Part shown: piece by piece, positions 38,895 to 48,400 of the stretch
Position numbering within the stretch: the first letter of the stretch is position 1
Layout: each line of letters begins with the position of its first letter
Assembly (NCBI RefSeq): GCF_029637605.1
Contig: NZ_CP121261.1
Coordinates: forward strand, 3,472,001-3,536,000
From: Achromobacter spanius
GTDB lineage: Bacteria > Pseudomonadota > Gammaproteobacteria > Burkholderiales > Burkholderiaceae_B
Direction: 5' to 3'
Length of the DNA: 64,000 bases
Made by a program: the position numbers and the translations under genes
Notes under the pieces: model-generated
What the model was told of the DNA's origin: nothing
Database searches by the model: none
The model's input: the letters and a program-made list of their open reading frames with translations, nothing else

Positions 38895-41156
38895 TTATTC
38901 TTCGATCAGGCAATCAACGTAGTAGCGCTTTTCGCCATCCGGACCCAGTTCGTCGGCCAGGCCGTGAATATAGGTTTCGAAGCCGGGGAAGCGCTCGTTG
39001 AATTCACGCGCGAATTGCAGGTATTGCACGATGGTGCGGTTGAAGCGTTCGCCCGGAATCAACAGCGGAATGCCCGGGGGATACGGCGTCAACAGCACGC
39101 CCGTGACGCGGCCTTCCAGCTTGTCGATGTCGACACGCTCGACCTCGCGGTGCGCCATGCGCGCAAAGGCGTCCGACGGCTTCAATGCCGGCACCATGTC
39201 GCTCAGGTACATCTCGGTGGTCAGGCGGGCGACGTCGCGCGCGCGGTAGGCTTCGTGGATTTCCTGGCACAGATCGCGCAGGCCCATGCGTTCGTAGCGG
39301 CGATGCACGCGGCAGAAGTCCGGCAGGATGCGCCACAGCGGCTGGTTGCGGTCGTAGTCGTCCTTGAACTGCTGCAAGGCGGTCAACAGCGTGTTCCAGC
39401 GGCCCTTGGTGATGCCGATGGTGAACAGGATGAAGAACGAATACAGGCCGGTCTTTTCAACCACCACGCCGTGCTCGGTCAGGTACTTGGACACCAGCGC
39501 GGCCGGGATGCCGGTTTCGCCAAAGCTGCCCGACATGTCCAGCCCCGGCGTGATGACCGTGGCCTTGATCGGGTCCAGCATGTTGAAGCCTTCGGCCATT
39601 TCGCCGAAGCCGTGCCAGTGGTCATTGGCTTCCAGGATCCATTCGTCTCGGTTGCCGATGCCTTCGGACACCAGGCGGTTCGGGCCCCAGACCTTGAACC
39701 ACCAGTCGTTCTTGCCGAATTCCGATTCCACCTTGCGCATGGCGCGGCGGAAGTCCAGCGCTTCGCGGATGCTTTCCTCGACCAGCGCGGTGCCTCCGGG
39801 CGGTTCCATCATGGCGGCGGCCACGTCGCACGACGCAATGATTGCGTACTGCGGCGAGGTCGACGTGTGCATCAGGTACGCCTCGTTGAAGACGTTGCGG
39901 TCCAGTTTGCGGGTCTCGGATTCCTGCACGATGATCTGCGAGGCCTGCGAAATACCGGCCAGCAGCTTGTGCGTGGAGTGCGTGGCGAAGACCATCGCGT
40001 CCTGGCTGCGGGGGCGGTCCTGGCCGATGGCGTGCATGTCCTGGTAGAACTCGTGGAAGGACGCGTGCGGCAGCCAGGCTTCGTCAAAGTGCAGCGTATC
40101 GACATAGCTGCCGAGCTGTTCCTTGATCATTTCCACGTTGTAGATGACGCCGTCGTACGTGCTTTGCGTCAGCGTCAGGATGCGCGGATTCTTGTTCACC
40201 GCTTCGCGCGCGAAGGGGTTGGCTTCGATCTTCTTGCGGATGTTGTCCGGGTGGAATTCTTCCAGCGGGATCGGGCCGATGATGCCCAGGTGGTTGCGCG
40301 TGGGGCGCAGGAACACCGGGATCGCGCCCGTCATCGTGATGGCGTGCAGGATCGACTTGTGGCAGTTGCGGTCCACCACCACCACGTCGCCCGCGGCCAC
40401 GTTGGCGTGCCACACGACCTTGTTGGACGTGGACGTGCCGTTGGTCACGAAGAAGCAGTGGTCGGCATGGAAGATGCGCGCGGCGTTCAGCTCGGACTCG
40501 GCCACGGGGCCGGTGTGGTCCAGCAATTGGCCCAGTTCGTCCACGGCGTTGCAGACGTCGGCGCGCAGCATGTTTTCACCGAAAAACTGGTGGAACATGC
40601 GGCCCACGGGGCTCTTCAGGAAGGCGACGCCGCCCGAATGGCCCGGGCAGTGCCAGGAATACGAACCGTCTTGCGCGTACTTGACCAGCTCGCGGAAGAA
40701 CGGCGGGGGCAGCGAATCCACGTAGCTGCGCGCTTCGCGGATGATGTGGCGCGCCACGAATTCGGGGGTGTCCTCGAACATGTGGATGAAGCCGTGCAGC
40801 TCGCGCAGGATGTCGTTCGGAATGTGTTCCGACGTGCGCGTCTCGCCATACAGGTAGATGGGGATGTCGGCGTTGCGGAAACGCAGTTCGCCGATGAACA
40901 TGCGCAGGTTCTTGATCGCGCTGGCCACGTCCTCGGGCGAGTCCACGTCGAACTCTTCATCGTCGATAGACAGGATGAAGGCGCTGGCGCGGCTTTGCTG
41001 TTGCGCAAACGAACTCAGGTCGCCATAACTGGTTACCCCGATCACCTCGACGCCCTCGGCCTCGATCGCTTCAGATAAGGCACGAATACCCAAACCGGAC
41101 GCGTTCTCGGAACGGTAGTCCTCGTCGATGATGAAAATGGGGAAGCGAAATTTCAT
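38895..41156 (-). CDS. Orn/Lys/Arg decarboxylase, large PLP fold-type I enzyme
   Basis: A 753-residue decarboxylase of the family of inducible and biosynthetic lysine, ornithine and arginine decarboxylases. It has an N-terminal receiver-like wing domain (IFIIDEDYRSENASGLG), a PLP core with WHCPGHSGGVAFLKSP, DRNCHKS and the PLP lysine Lys397 in THSTHKLLAG, and a C-terminal domain with LLTPYPPGIPLLIPGE. The length fits both arginine and lysine decarboxylases; the substrate cannot be set from sequence alone. No amino acid antiporter lies next to it, so a polyamine role is at least as likely as acid resistance. The 240-bp spacer to the next gene upstream holds nothing I can name. Confidence 0.92.
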   Translation of the reverse strand: MKFRFPIFIIDEDYRSENASGLGIRALSEAIEAEGVEVIGVTSYGDLSSFAQQQSRASAFILSIDDEEFDVDSPEDVASAIKNLRMFIGELRFRNADIPIYLYGETRTSEHIPNDILRELHGFIHMFEDTPEFVARHIIREARSYVDSLPPPFFRELVKYAQDGSYSWHCPGHSGGVAFLKSPVGRMFHQFFGENMLRADVCNAVDELGQLLDHTGPVAESELNAARIFHADHCFFVTNGTSTSNKVVWHANVAAGDVVVVDRNCHKSILHAITMTGAIPVFLRPTRNHLGIIGPIPLEEFHPDNIRKKIEANPFAREAVNKNPRILTLTQSTYDGVIYNVEMIKEQLGSYVDTLHFDEAWLPHASFHEFYQDMHAIGQDRPRSQDAMVFATHSTHKLLAGISQASQIIVQESETRKLDRNVFNEAYLMHTSTSPQYAIIASCDVAAAMMEPPGGTALVEESIREALDFRRAMRKVESEFGKNDWWFKVWGPNRLVSEGIGNRDEWILEANDHWHGFGEMAEGFNMLDPIKATVITPGLDMSGSFGETGIPAALVSKYLTEHGVVVEKTGLYSFFILFTIGITKGRWNTLLTALQQFKDDYDRNQPLWRILPDFCRVHRRYERMGLRDLCQEIHEAYRARDVARLTTEMYLSDMVPALKPSDAFARMAHREVERVDIDKLEGRVTGVLLTPYPPGIPLLIPGERFNRTIVQYLQFAREFNERFPGFETYIHGLADELGPDGEKRYYVDCLIEE

Positions 41157-41396
41157 GCAGGCGCTCCTGGGGGCATGGCGGGTTCGGACGCGTAACGCGG
41201 CGCGAGTGTACTGCTAGTAAAAATCCGGCTGATGACAGACGGCGCGAGCCCCCGCCGACAGGCGGGAATGGCCGAATTGTAGGGCTGTTTTTCTTTCAGT
41301 CCTACGGGAAATCCCCAGATGGGCCGAACGGCCGTTGTCATCGCGCCAAAAGCGCTGGCTTTCGGCACGGCGGCAACGGCTGCCAGAGGGAAAAGC

Positions 41397-41849
41397 CTAC
41401 CGGATGGTGCGGGCTTCACCGGCCCGCAGGGCCGAGGTGAACTGCTCGAAGTAGGCGGGAATGGACTCGACGGCCCCATCCCGGATGCGGCGTTCGACCT
41501 TGGCAATGGCGCCAAAGCAGACTTCGGCCCCGGGTTCGCCGCACACCAGTACGACCGGGTCGTCATCGTCGCAGACTTCATACAAGCCGCCGTGCGCGCG
41601 GCGACCCACCTCGTAAAGGTAGGCGGCGGCGCCGACGGTCTGCATGGGGGTCAGGGGCAGGCTGCCCAAGTGGGCGGCCTCTAGTGCGTCATCCAGCGCA
41701 TGGACGCTGGACAGGGAATAGTCCAGCACGGCGCCGGTGGATTCGGCGACTTGGACAAAGTGTTGCGCGGCGTCCGCCACCCGCTCGACAAATGCACCCT
41801 GCACTTCGTCGAGATTGGCGTCCTGGTTTATCTTGAGGAAACCGAACAT
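41397..41849 (-). CDS. conserved-looking hypothetical protein
   Basis: A 150-residue soluble protein starting MFGFLKINQDANLDEVQGAF, with AAGGAG before the ATG. I do not recognise a family. It is mostly alpha/beta in appearance, acidic, with a CDDDDPVVLVCGEPGAEVCFG stretch containing three cysteines. No signal peptide or membrane segment is seen. It stands alone, divergent from a GNAT gene. Good ribosome site and codon use suggest it is real. Confidence 0.75.
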   Translation of the reverse strand: MFGFLKINQDANLDEVQGAFVERVADAAQHFVQVAESTGAVLDYSLSSVHALDDALEAAHLGSLPLTPMQTVGAAAYLYEVGRRAHGGLYEVCDDDDPVVLVCGEPGAEVCFGAIAKVERRIRDGAVESIPAYFEQFTSALRAGEARTIR

Positions 41850-41963
41850 CGTTGGCTCCTTTGTGAAAACCGCAAGCGGCAATGGCTCGATTATAGGCGG
41901 CGGCTTTGCCTATACTGCCCCGCAAAGCCCGCCAACGTTACCTATTCCCAACACTTGACGCCC

Positions 41964-42482
41964 ATGCCCCCACCGCTAGTCAGACGCCTGACCACCCCGG
42001 ATGCCCCGTCTTTACGACGCCTGCGCCTGGATGCGCTGGTTGAAACCCCCGAATCGTTCGGATCGAGTTACGAAGAGGAACACACGCTGACACTGGAAGA
42101 TATCCAGGCGTGGATCGCGCCACAGAACGATGGCGCGATGTTCGGCGTCTTTGACGACGAGTCGCTGGTGGGCATCGTCGGCGTGGGCCGTCAGCGCAAG
42201 CTGAAGATGCGCCACAAGGCGCACATCTGGAGCATGTACGTGGCGCCTGCGCAGCGCGGCCATGGCTTGGGCCGCTTGCTGATGCAAGCCGCCATTGCGC
42301 ACGCGCGCACCATGCGCGGCATTCGCCAGGTGCAGTTGAGCGTCACCGCCAACAACGCGGCGGCGGCCACGCTGTACGCCAGCCTGGGGTTCGAGGAATA
42401 CGGCACGGAGCGCGAATCGCTGTGCGTGAACGGCCAGCTTTATGACGAGACCCTGATGGCGCTGCCGCTCGACGGCAAGTAG
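41964..42482 (+). CDS. GNAT-family N-acetyltransferase
   Basis: A 172-residue acetyltransferase. The acetyl-CoA motif A is WSMYVAPAQRGHGLGRLLMQ, and NNAAAATLYASLGFEEYG is motif B. I start at MPPPLVRRLT, which fits the family; the frame is open upstream through the divergent spacer. Substrate unknown. Confidence 0.88.
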   Translation: MPPPLVRRLTTPDAPSLRRLRLDALVETPESFGSSYEEEHTLTLEDIQAWIAPQNDGAMFGVFDDESLVGIVGVGRQRKLKMRHKAHIWSMYVAPAQRGHGLGRLLMQAAIAHARTMRGIRQVQLSVTANNAAAATLYASLGFEEYGTERESLCVNGQLYDETLMALPLDGK

Positions 42483-42552
42483 TTCGCGCGGGCGAAGGTC
42501 GTTCAAGGTCTTGTCCGACCTTGCAGCCCCCGCCAGCCCGGGTCACGCCGAT

Positions 42553-43851
42553 TCAAGCCGCCGAACCGCGCCGCCGCGCGCCATGGGCGCACACCTGATT
42601 GCGCCCGCCGTCCTTGGCTTTGTACAGCGCCTGGTCGGCCGCCTTGATCACGGCTTCGGGCGCGCGCAAGGCGTCGCCCCGCTCGGCCACGCCGATGCTG
42701 ACGGTGACACGCATCGGTCGCGCATTGCGCCCGGCGCGCGCGCCGCGCCGGCGTTGGCCGATCTGGTCCGCCTTGGGCCGCGCCGGCTTATCGCGCAAGC
42801 GCATCTGATACGCCTCGATGGCCCTTCTGACGGCTTCCAGATGCGGCATGCTTTCGGCCGCCGTCTTGCCGGGAAACACCAGCGTGAATTCTTCGCCGCC
42901 GTAGCGATACGCCTGGCCGCCGCCCGGCACCCGCCGCAATTGGGAGGCCACCATGCGCAGCACCTGGTCGCCGACGTCATGCCCGTGGGTATCGTTGAAC
43001 GCCTTGAAATGGTCCACGTCGGCCATCGCCAGCGTGTACACGCGGCCCATGCGTTGCAAGCGTTCGTTCAACGCGCGCCGCCCGGGCAAGCCGGTCAGCT
43101 CGTCGCGAAACGCCATGTGGAAGCCCTCGTGCGCCAGCGAGATGCACAGCGCGGTAAGCGCCGCGGCCGACATCAGGGCCAGTTCAATCGGGTGGTGCGC
43201 GCCGCGCGGCAAGGCCCACGCCATGCACACAAAACCCAGCCATTGCCCCGCCTGCTGCGGACGGCCATAGCGCAGCAGCAGCAAGGTCAGTGTCAGCCCG
43301 GTGCCCAACAGGGCAACCAGGGCTTCAATGGGCACGCCCAGGCGCGCCAGCTTGCCTTGCACGGCCAGGGTGCCGAACACGTCCACCATGCCGTCCTTGC
43401 CGATCAGCGCAATGCCCGCCACGCCGATGGCAATCAGGCCAAGACGCAAGGCCAGGTCCAGCAGCATGTTGGAACGTTCCGCCCACAGCGCGTTGATGGT
43501 GTAAGTCACCGCCCACCAGGCTAGCGCGGGCCCCAGCGCCCAGGGCGCCTCGCGCGCCAGCGTTGGCCACAGCACGGTGGCGGCCAACACACACAGCATC
43601 AGCGCCAGCGTTTGCGAACGCTGGTACATCAGGCAGATCGCCGTGCCAATCAACGCCATCACCCAGGGCACGAACGGCACGATCAATGTGAGCGCCGGCG
43701 GCCATTCCCGCCACAACATGAGGGCGACCGCGGCGGCGACTGGCAGCGCGGGATAAAACAACAGGGGCAGCCAGGGAATATGGGGGTAACGCACAGGGGT
43801 CGGGGCCTTGCTCAGCTTGCAGAGATGACGTCGCCAAATCGGCAAACACAC
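42553..43851 (-). CDS. membrane diguanylate cyclase (GGEEF)
   Basis: A protein of up to 432 residues with about six hydrophobic helices in the first 230 residues and a C-terminal GGDEF domain. The active site reads YRYGGEEFTLVF near residue 315, a functional variant, with FDDT-like FNDTHGHDVGDQVL upstream. The RxxD inhibitory site expected just before the motif is missing (PGGG is there), so product inhibition may be lost. A GTG at 43794 is an alternative start that gives VRYPHIPWLPLL as the N-terminus, closer to the first helix. No partner domain is seen. Confidence 0.88.
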   Translation of the reverse strand: MCLPIWRRHLCKLSKAPTPVRYPHIPWLPLLFYPALPVAAAVALMLWREWPPALTLIVPFVPWVMALIGTAICLMYQRSQTLALMLCVLAATVLWPTLAREAPWALGPALAWWAVTYTINALWAERSNMLLDLALRLGLIAIGVAGIALIGKDGMVDVFGTLAVQGKLARLGVPIEALVALLGTGLTLTLLLLRYGRPQQAGQWLGFVCMAWALPRGAHHPIELALMSAAALTALCISLAHEGFHMAFRDELTGLPGRRALNERLQRMGRVYTLAMADVDHFKAFNDTHGHDVGDQVLRMVASQLRRVPGGGQAYRYGGEEFTLVFPGKTAAESMPHLEAVRRAIEAYQMRLRDKPARPKADQIGQRRRGARAGRNARPMRVTVSIGVAERGDALRAPEAVIKAADQALYKAKDGGRNQVCAHGARRRGSAA

Positions 43852-43971
43852 ATATTCTTTTTACGGTCGCGGGCGAAGGTTCTTTAGCGCTTTTGCCGCA
43901 ACACCCGCGACGCGCGCCGACGCACCTTGCGCGTGATATGGTTTTCTTCCTTTTCACACAGGAACGCCTTC

Positions 43972-44820
43972 ATGCAGCTCCTCGTCAATATTGATGTGCC
44001 CGATCTGGATCACGCCGTTGACTTCTATCAGCGCGCATTCGGGCTGACGCTGCATCGACGACTGGGGCCGAAGGCGGCGGAAATGCACGGCGCCAACGCC
44101 CCCATCTACCTGCTTGAGAAAGCCGCTGGCACGCGCGCGACCAGCGCCTCGCCGCAATGGCGCGACTACGCGCGCCACTGGACGCCGGTGCATCTGGACG
44201 TGGTGGTGGCCGACGTGGACCGCGCGGTCGATCAGGCCGTGGCGGCCGGCGCGCACCTGGAAGACGCCGCCACCACCCACGCCTGGGGCCGCATCGCGCA
44301 CCTGAGCGATCCCTACGGCCATGGCATCTGCATTCTGCAATTCCTGGGCCAGGGCTATGACGAGCTGGTGGATGACAGCAGCCTGCGAATCGCGCCCGTT
44401 GCGGCCGCTGATTTCGACGCACTGGCGGACATTCGCGTCGCGGCCATGCGCGACAGCCTGGAACGGGTGGGCCGCTTTGACGCAGACCTGGCGCGCGCGC
44501 GACTACGCGACAATTTCCGCCCGGATTGCACTTGGTGGATTGAGCGGGGCGGACAACGGGTGGGGTTCTATGCGCTGCGGCCAGATGGCCAGGGCCTGCG
44601 GCTGGACCACCTGTATGTGGTGCCCGCCGCGCAGGGCCAGGGCCTGGGCGGCCGCGTCCTGCAAGGCATTCTGGAAGACGCCGACCGCCAAGGGCTGCCA
44701 GTCAGCGTGGGCGCGCTACGCGACAGCGACGCCAACCGGTTTTATCGCCGGCACGGCTTCGTGCAGACCGGCGAGACCGAATGGGATATTGCGTACCTGC
44801 GCGAGTATCGGCGTCAGTAA
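43972..44820 (+). CDS. VOC (glyoxalase/bleomycin-resistance) domain fused to a GNAT acetyltransferase
   Basis: A 282-residue two-domain protein. Residues 1-125 are a VOC domain (VNIDVPDLDHAVDFYQRAFG, then SDPYGHGICILQF), normally a metal-binding or ligand-binding fold. Residues 140-282 are a GNAT acetyltransferase with LYVVPAAQGQGLGGRVLQ and DSDANRFYRRHGFVQ. I start at MQLLVNIDVPD; the frame runs further upstream without sense. It converges with dcd. The fusion suggests ligand recognition by one half and acetylation by the other; the substrate is unknown. Confidence 0.88.
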   Translation: MQLLVNIDVPDLDHAVDFYQRAFGLTLHRRLGPKAAEMHGANAPIYLLEKAAGTRATSASPQWRDYARHWTPVHLDVVVADVDRAVDQAVAAGAHLEDAATTHAWGRIAHLSDPYGHGICILQFLGQGYDELVDDSSLRIAPVAAADFDALADIRVAAMRDSLERVGRFDADLARARLRDNFRPDCTWWIERGGQRVGFYALRPDGQGLRLDHLYVVPAAQGQGLGGRVLQGILEDADRQGLPVSVGALRDSDANRFYRRHGFVQTGETEWDIAYLREYRRQ

Positions 44821-44883
44821 CTGCGTGAGCGGTACATCAGCAACCGCGCAAGGGCCAGCGCGCGGCGTGCGCGCGCTGAACCA

Positions 44884-45447
44884 TCAGGTGCGCGGCAACG
44901 TCACGCCGCGCTGGCCCTGGTACTTGCCGCCACGATCCTTGTACGAGGTCTCGCAGACTTCGTCGCTTTCCAGGAACAGCATCTGCGCGCAGCCTTCGCC
45001 GGCGTAGATCTTGGCGGGCAGCGGCGTGGTGTTCGAGAATTCCAGCGTGACGTGGCCTTCCCATTCGGGTTCCAGCGGCGTCACGTTGACGATGATGCCG
45101 CAGCGCGCGTAGGTGCTCTTGCCCAGGCAGATGGTCAGCACGCTGCGTGGAATGCGGAAGTATTCCACCGTGCGGGCCAGGGCGAAGGAGTTCGGCGGGA
45201 TGATGCAGACATCACCCTTGAAGTCCACGAACGAGCCTTCGTCGAAGTTCTTGGGGTCGACGATGGTGGAATTGATGTTCGTGAAGATCTTGAATTCGTC
45301 GGCGCAACGCACGTCGTAGCCGTAGCTGCTGGTGCCGTAGCTGACGATGCGCCCGCCATTGGCCGTGCGGACCTGGCCCGGTTCAAAGGGTTCGATCATG
45401 CCGGCGTCGGCCTGGCGGCGGATCCAGCGGTCGCTTTTGATGCTCAT
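44884..45447 (-). CDS. dcd: dCTP deaminase
   Basis: A 187-residue enzyme that deaminates dCTP to dUTP, feeding dTMP synthesis. The catalytic Glu136 is in [11 protein letters not shown], with KSTYARCG (residues 110-117) and the C-terminal lid [14 protein letters not shown]. The length is just below that of E. coli Dcd. It follows tamB on the minus strand after a small gap, downstream of apbC-tamA-tamB. Its product path leads to ThyA, also in this window. Confidence 0.96.
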   Translation of the reverse strand: MSIKSDRWIRRQADAGMIEPFEPGQVRTANGGRIVSYGTSSYGYDVRCADEFKIFTNINSTIVDPKNFDEGSFVDFKGDVCIIPPNSFALARTVEYFRIPRSVLTICLGKSTYARCGIIVNVTPLEPEWEGHVTLEFSNTTPLPAKIYAGEGCAQMLFLESDEVCETSYKDRGGKYQGQRGVTLPRT

Positions 45448-45490
45448 GGTGGCAATGGTGCTAAAGGGGATGAAGTGGGGGCCATTTTAC

Positions 45491-48400
45491 TCAGTTCCCC
45501 CAGAACGTCCGGTAGACCAGGGCAATACCGTTCACTGATCCGCCCTTCAGGTCCACCGACAGCCCGCGCGCCAGCCGGTAACTGGCCCGGCCCACGGTAT
45601 CGCTACCCGCCAGCCCCTGCTCGACGCTCAGCGTAATGCCGTTGGCGAACGATTTGCTGGCCACCAGGAACTGGGTGGCCAACTGGCTGTTGCTGTCCCG
45701 GTTTACGTTGCCCGCCACGGTGCGGTCGGGCAGGATGCTGCCCGAACTGCCGATATTGCCGGTGCGCACGCTGACGTCGTCCAGCCCGAACTGCTTGTAG
45801 AACGGCTGCCCGCCCCCCAGCAGCGCGGTCCCCACCGATACCAGCAGCGCCGCGTCACTGCCGCTTTCGTCGGGCCCCCGGCCCAGCAGCAGCCACGACA
45901 GCTTTTCCACGTCGCTGACATCGGGGTAGGACACCAGGTCGATGCGCGGACGCTGGGCGGTGCCCACCACCTTGACACCGGCTTCCACCTGTTCGCCCGT
46001 GCGCAACGCCTCGATATCCAGTATCGGGTTGTCCAGCCGACCTTGGAACGTCAGCGTGCCACGGGTCAGCCGCAGCTTCTGGCCATAGGCCTCGATGCCG
46101 CCACCCCGCGTGCGCAAGGCGCCCACGCCCGTCAAGCGGCCGTCGTTCAGCAGGATCCGGATAGAGCCCAGCAGGCCGGCGTCCAACCCCATGCCGGTGA
46201 TGTAGAAGCGCGGCCCCATGTCGAACTTCAGGTTCATGCTGGTTTGCAGCGGCGTGGATACCGTGGCGCTGTCCTCGCCGGCGCGGATGACTCTCACGTC
46301 GTCGTCCAGCGACGGCACGCCCTGCAGAATTTCCAGGCTGAACCAGCCGGCGTCGGCTTTCAGGTCGCCCACGATATCGATGCGCGGCATGGCCGCCGTC
46401 AGGTTGATGGTGCCGGAGACCATGGCGTAGCGGTCCGAGCGTTGCAGCGCCGGGAAGCGGTACAGCGTCAGCTTGATGTTGCCGCCGCCATCCATGATGT
46501 TCCACTGCCCGCTCGCCTCGGCGTATCCGCCCTTGGCCCCGGGGTTGGTCGTGATCCATTCCTTGGTGCGCCATTCGGCCGGCATCACGCGCAGCGCCGC
46601 CGGAAAGCGCAGGCTGTCCAGCACCAGCCGCTGGCCATCCAGCCGGGCCGACAGCGTGCCGTCCACCAGGCGCACGCCGTCGTCGATGCGCACCACGCGC
46701 AGCTTGTCGCCCCGGATGGTGCCGGTGGCCGCCCATTTCCCGGCCAACGTGCCTTGGACGTCGACATTGGCCTTGACCGCGCCGCCCACTTCCATCGTGT
46801 CGCCCACAAAGAGGCTGACCCAGGCCAGGTCGGCAATGTCGGCGTCGAGCTTGGCGCGCAGGGGTTGGCGCTCGTCCAGGGCCATGCCGCCGTTGGCGTC
46901 CATGCGCAGCACCGCCGTGCCCGTGCCGCTGACGGTGCCCATCTTGTTGGTGGCCAGGTCGATCTTGGCGTCCAGGCGGCTGGCGTTGGGGGACGTGGGC
47001 GTGGCAGTCAGGTCCAGCACCAATGCCTTCAACCCGAGCGGAATGGGCGGGTCCCCGGGAATCAGCAGATCACCTTCGCGGCGGGCGATGCGTGCCTTGC
47101 CGGCCAGCCGGCCGTCGAATTTAAGGTCCCAGAGCAAGTCCAGCGCAATGCGGCGCTGGCCCTCGGGCACCATGGCGTTCACGCGCGCCGGACCCTTGCC
47201 CAGCTTGCTGGCGGCGTCGGGATCGATGGCGCCGATCACCTGGCGGGCCATGGCGGCGGTAATGACCAGATTGTCGGCCTGGCCGGCGGTTTCCCAGCGC
47301 TTGCCGCCCCCGCGCGAGCCCTGGTGCGCCAAGGTCAGGCGTTCCTTGCCCGGCAGGGTCACGCTTAGCACGGTCTGCCCGACCTGCCATTGCCATTGCG
47401 GGTAGACGGCCGAGGGCAGATAGGCCAGGGACACCGGCCGGTCCGCCGCCACGGTGAAACCGGCGGTATCGGCCGTCAGCCTGGAAAACGTGCCGCGCCA
47501 GCCCAGCAGCGCCGAGTCGGGCTGGCCTGCCGGGCCCTTGCCCCAGCCGCCGGTGAAGACAATATTGGCCTTGGCGGGGGCTTGGCCCAGCACGCCCGCA
47601 CGCGCGTTGGCGGGGGTATAGCCAGCGCTCAGTTCGCCACGATGGGCGGACACGGTGCCGGCGACATTGCCCTTGAGTTCCGCGCCGCCGGGGATACCGG
47701 GCCAGAAAGCGTCCAACTGGGGCGCTTGCGCATCCAGGGTCAGGGCGCCGTCATTGGCATCCATCTCGCCCGATGCCTGAATGCGGTTGCGGCCCAGTTT
47801 CAGATCCACATCCAGGCCGTGAATGCGCAGTCCGGCCAGCGGGTTGGTGCTGGGAGCCGAGGGAGTGTTGGCGGGTGAGGCTGCTGCCGGGGACGGCGCG
47901 GTTGCTGCTGCACCGGCCGTTGCGGGATCGCCCGCCGCGGGATCGCCCGCCGCAGCACCGGCTGCCGCAGCACCGGCTGCCGCAGCACCGGCTGCCGCAG
48001 CGTCGGCTGCCGCAGCGTCGGCTACCGCGGCACCGGCCGCCGCAACTATATCCACTTGCGCCTTGACGCTGCCCGTCAGGGGCTGCTTGTTCCAGCGGGT
48101 GCCTTCTTCAAAGCGCAGGTCAACGGCGGCGTGGCGCAACTGGCTCAGGTTTTCGATGTCGGCCTGCACGTCGCCGCGCACCGTCAGCACAGCCGGTGGA
48201 ATGGACTCGCCCAGCCAGGGCGCCAGATCCAGGCGCTGCGCGCTGATGGTGCCCGCGATGCGTTCGCGGCCCGCCCCCTGCGCCGGGTTGGATTGCAGGT
48301 CCAACTGCGCGGCCAGCGCCGATTTGTCGGGTAGCTGGACGTTGACCCGCGCGCTGCGCAATACCAACGCCGTGCGCGGCGCCAGGTCAGCCACCACATT

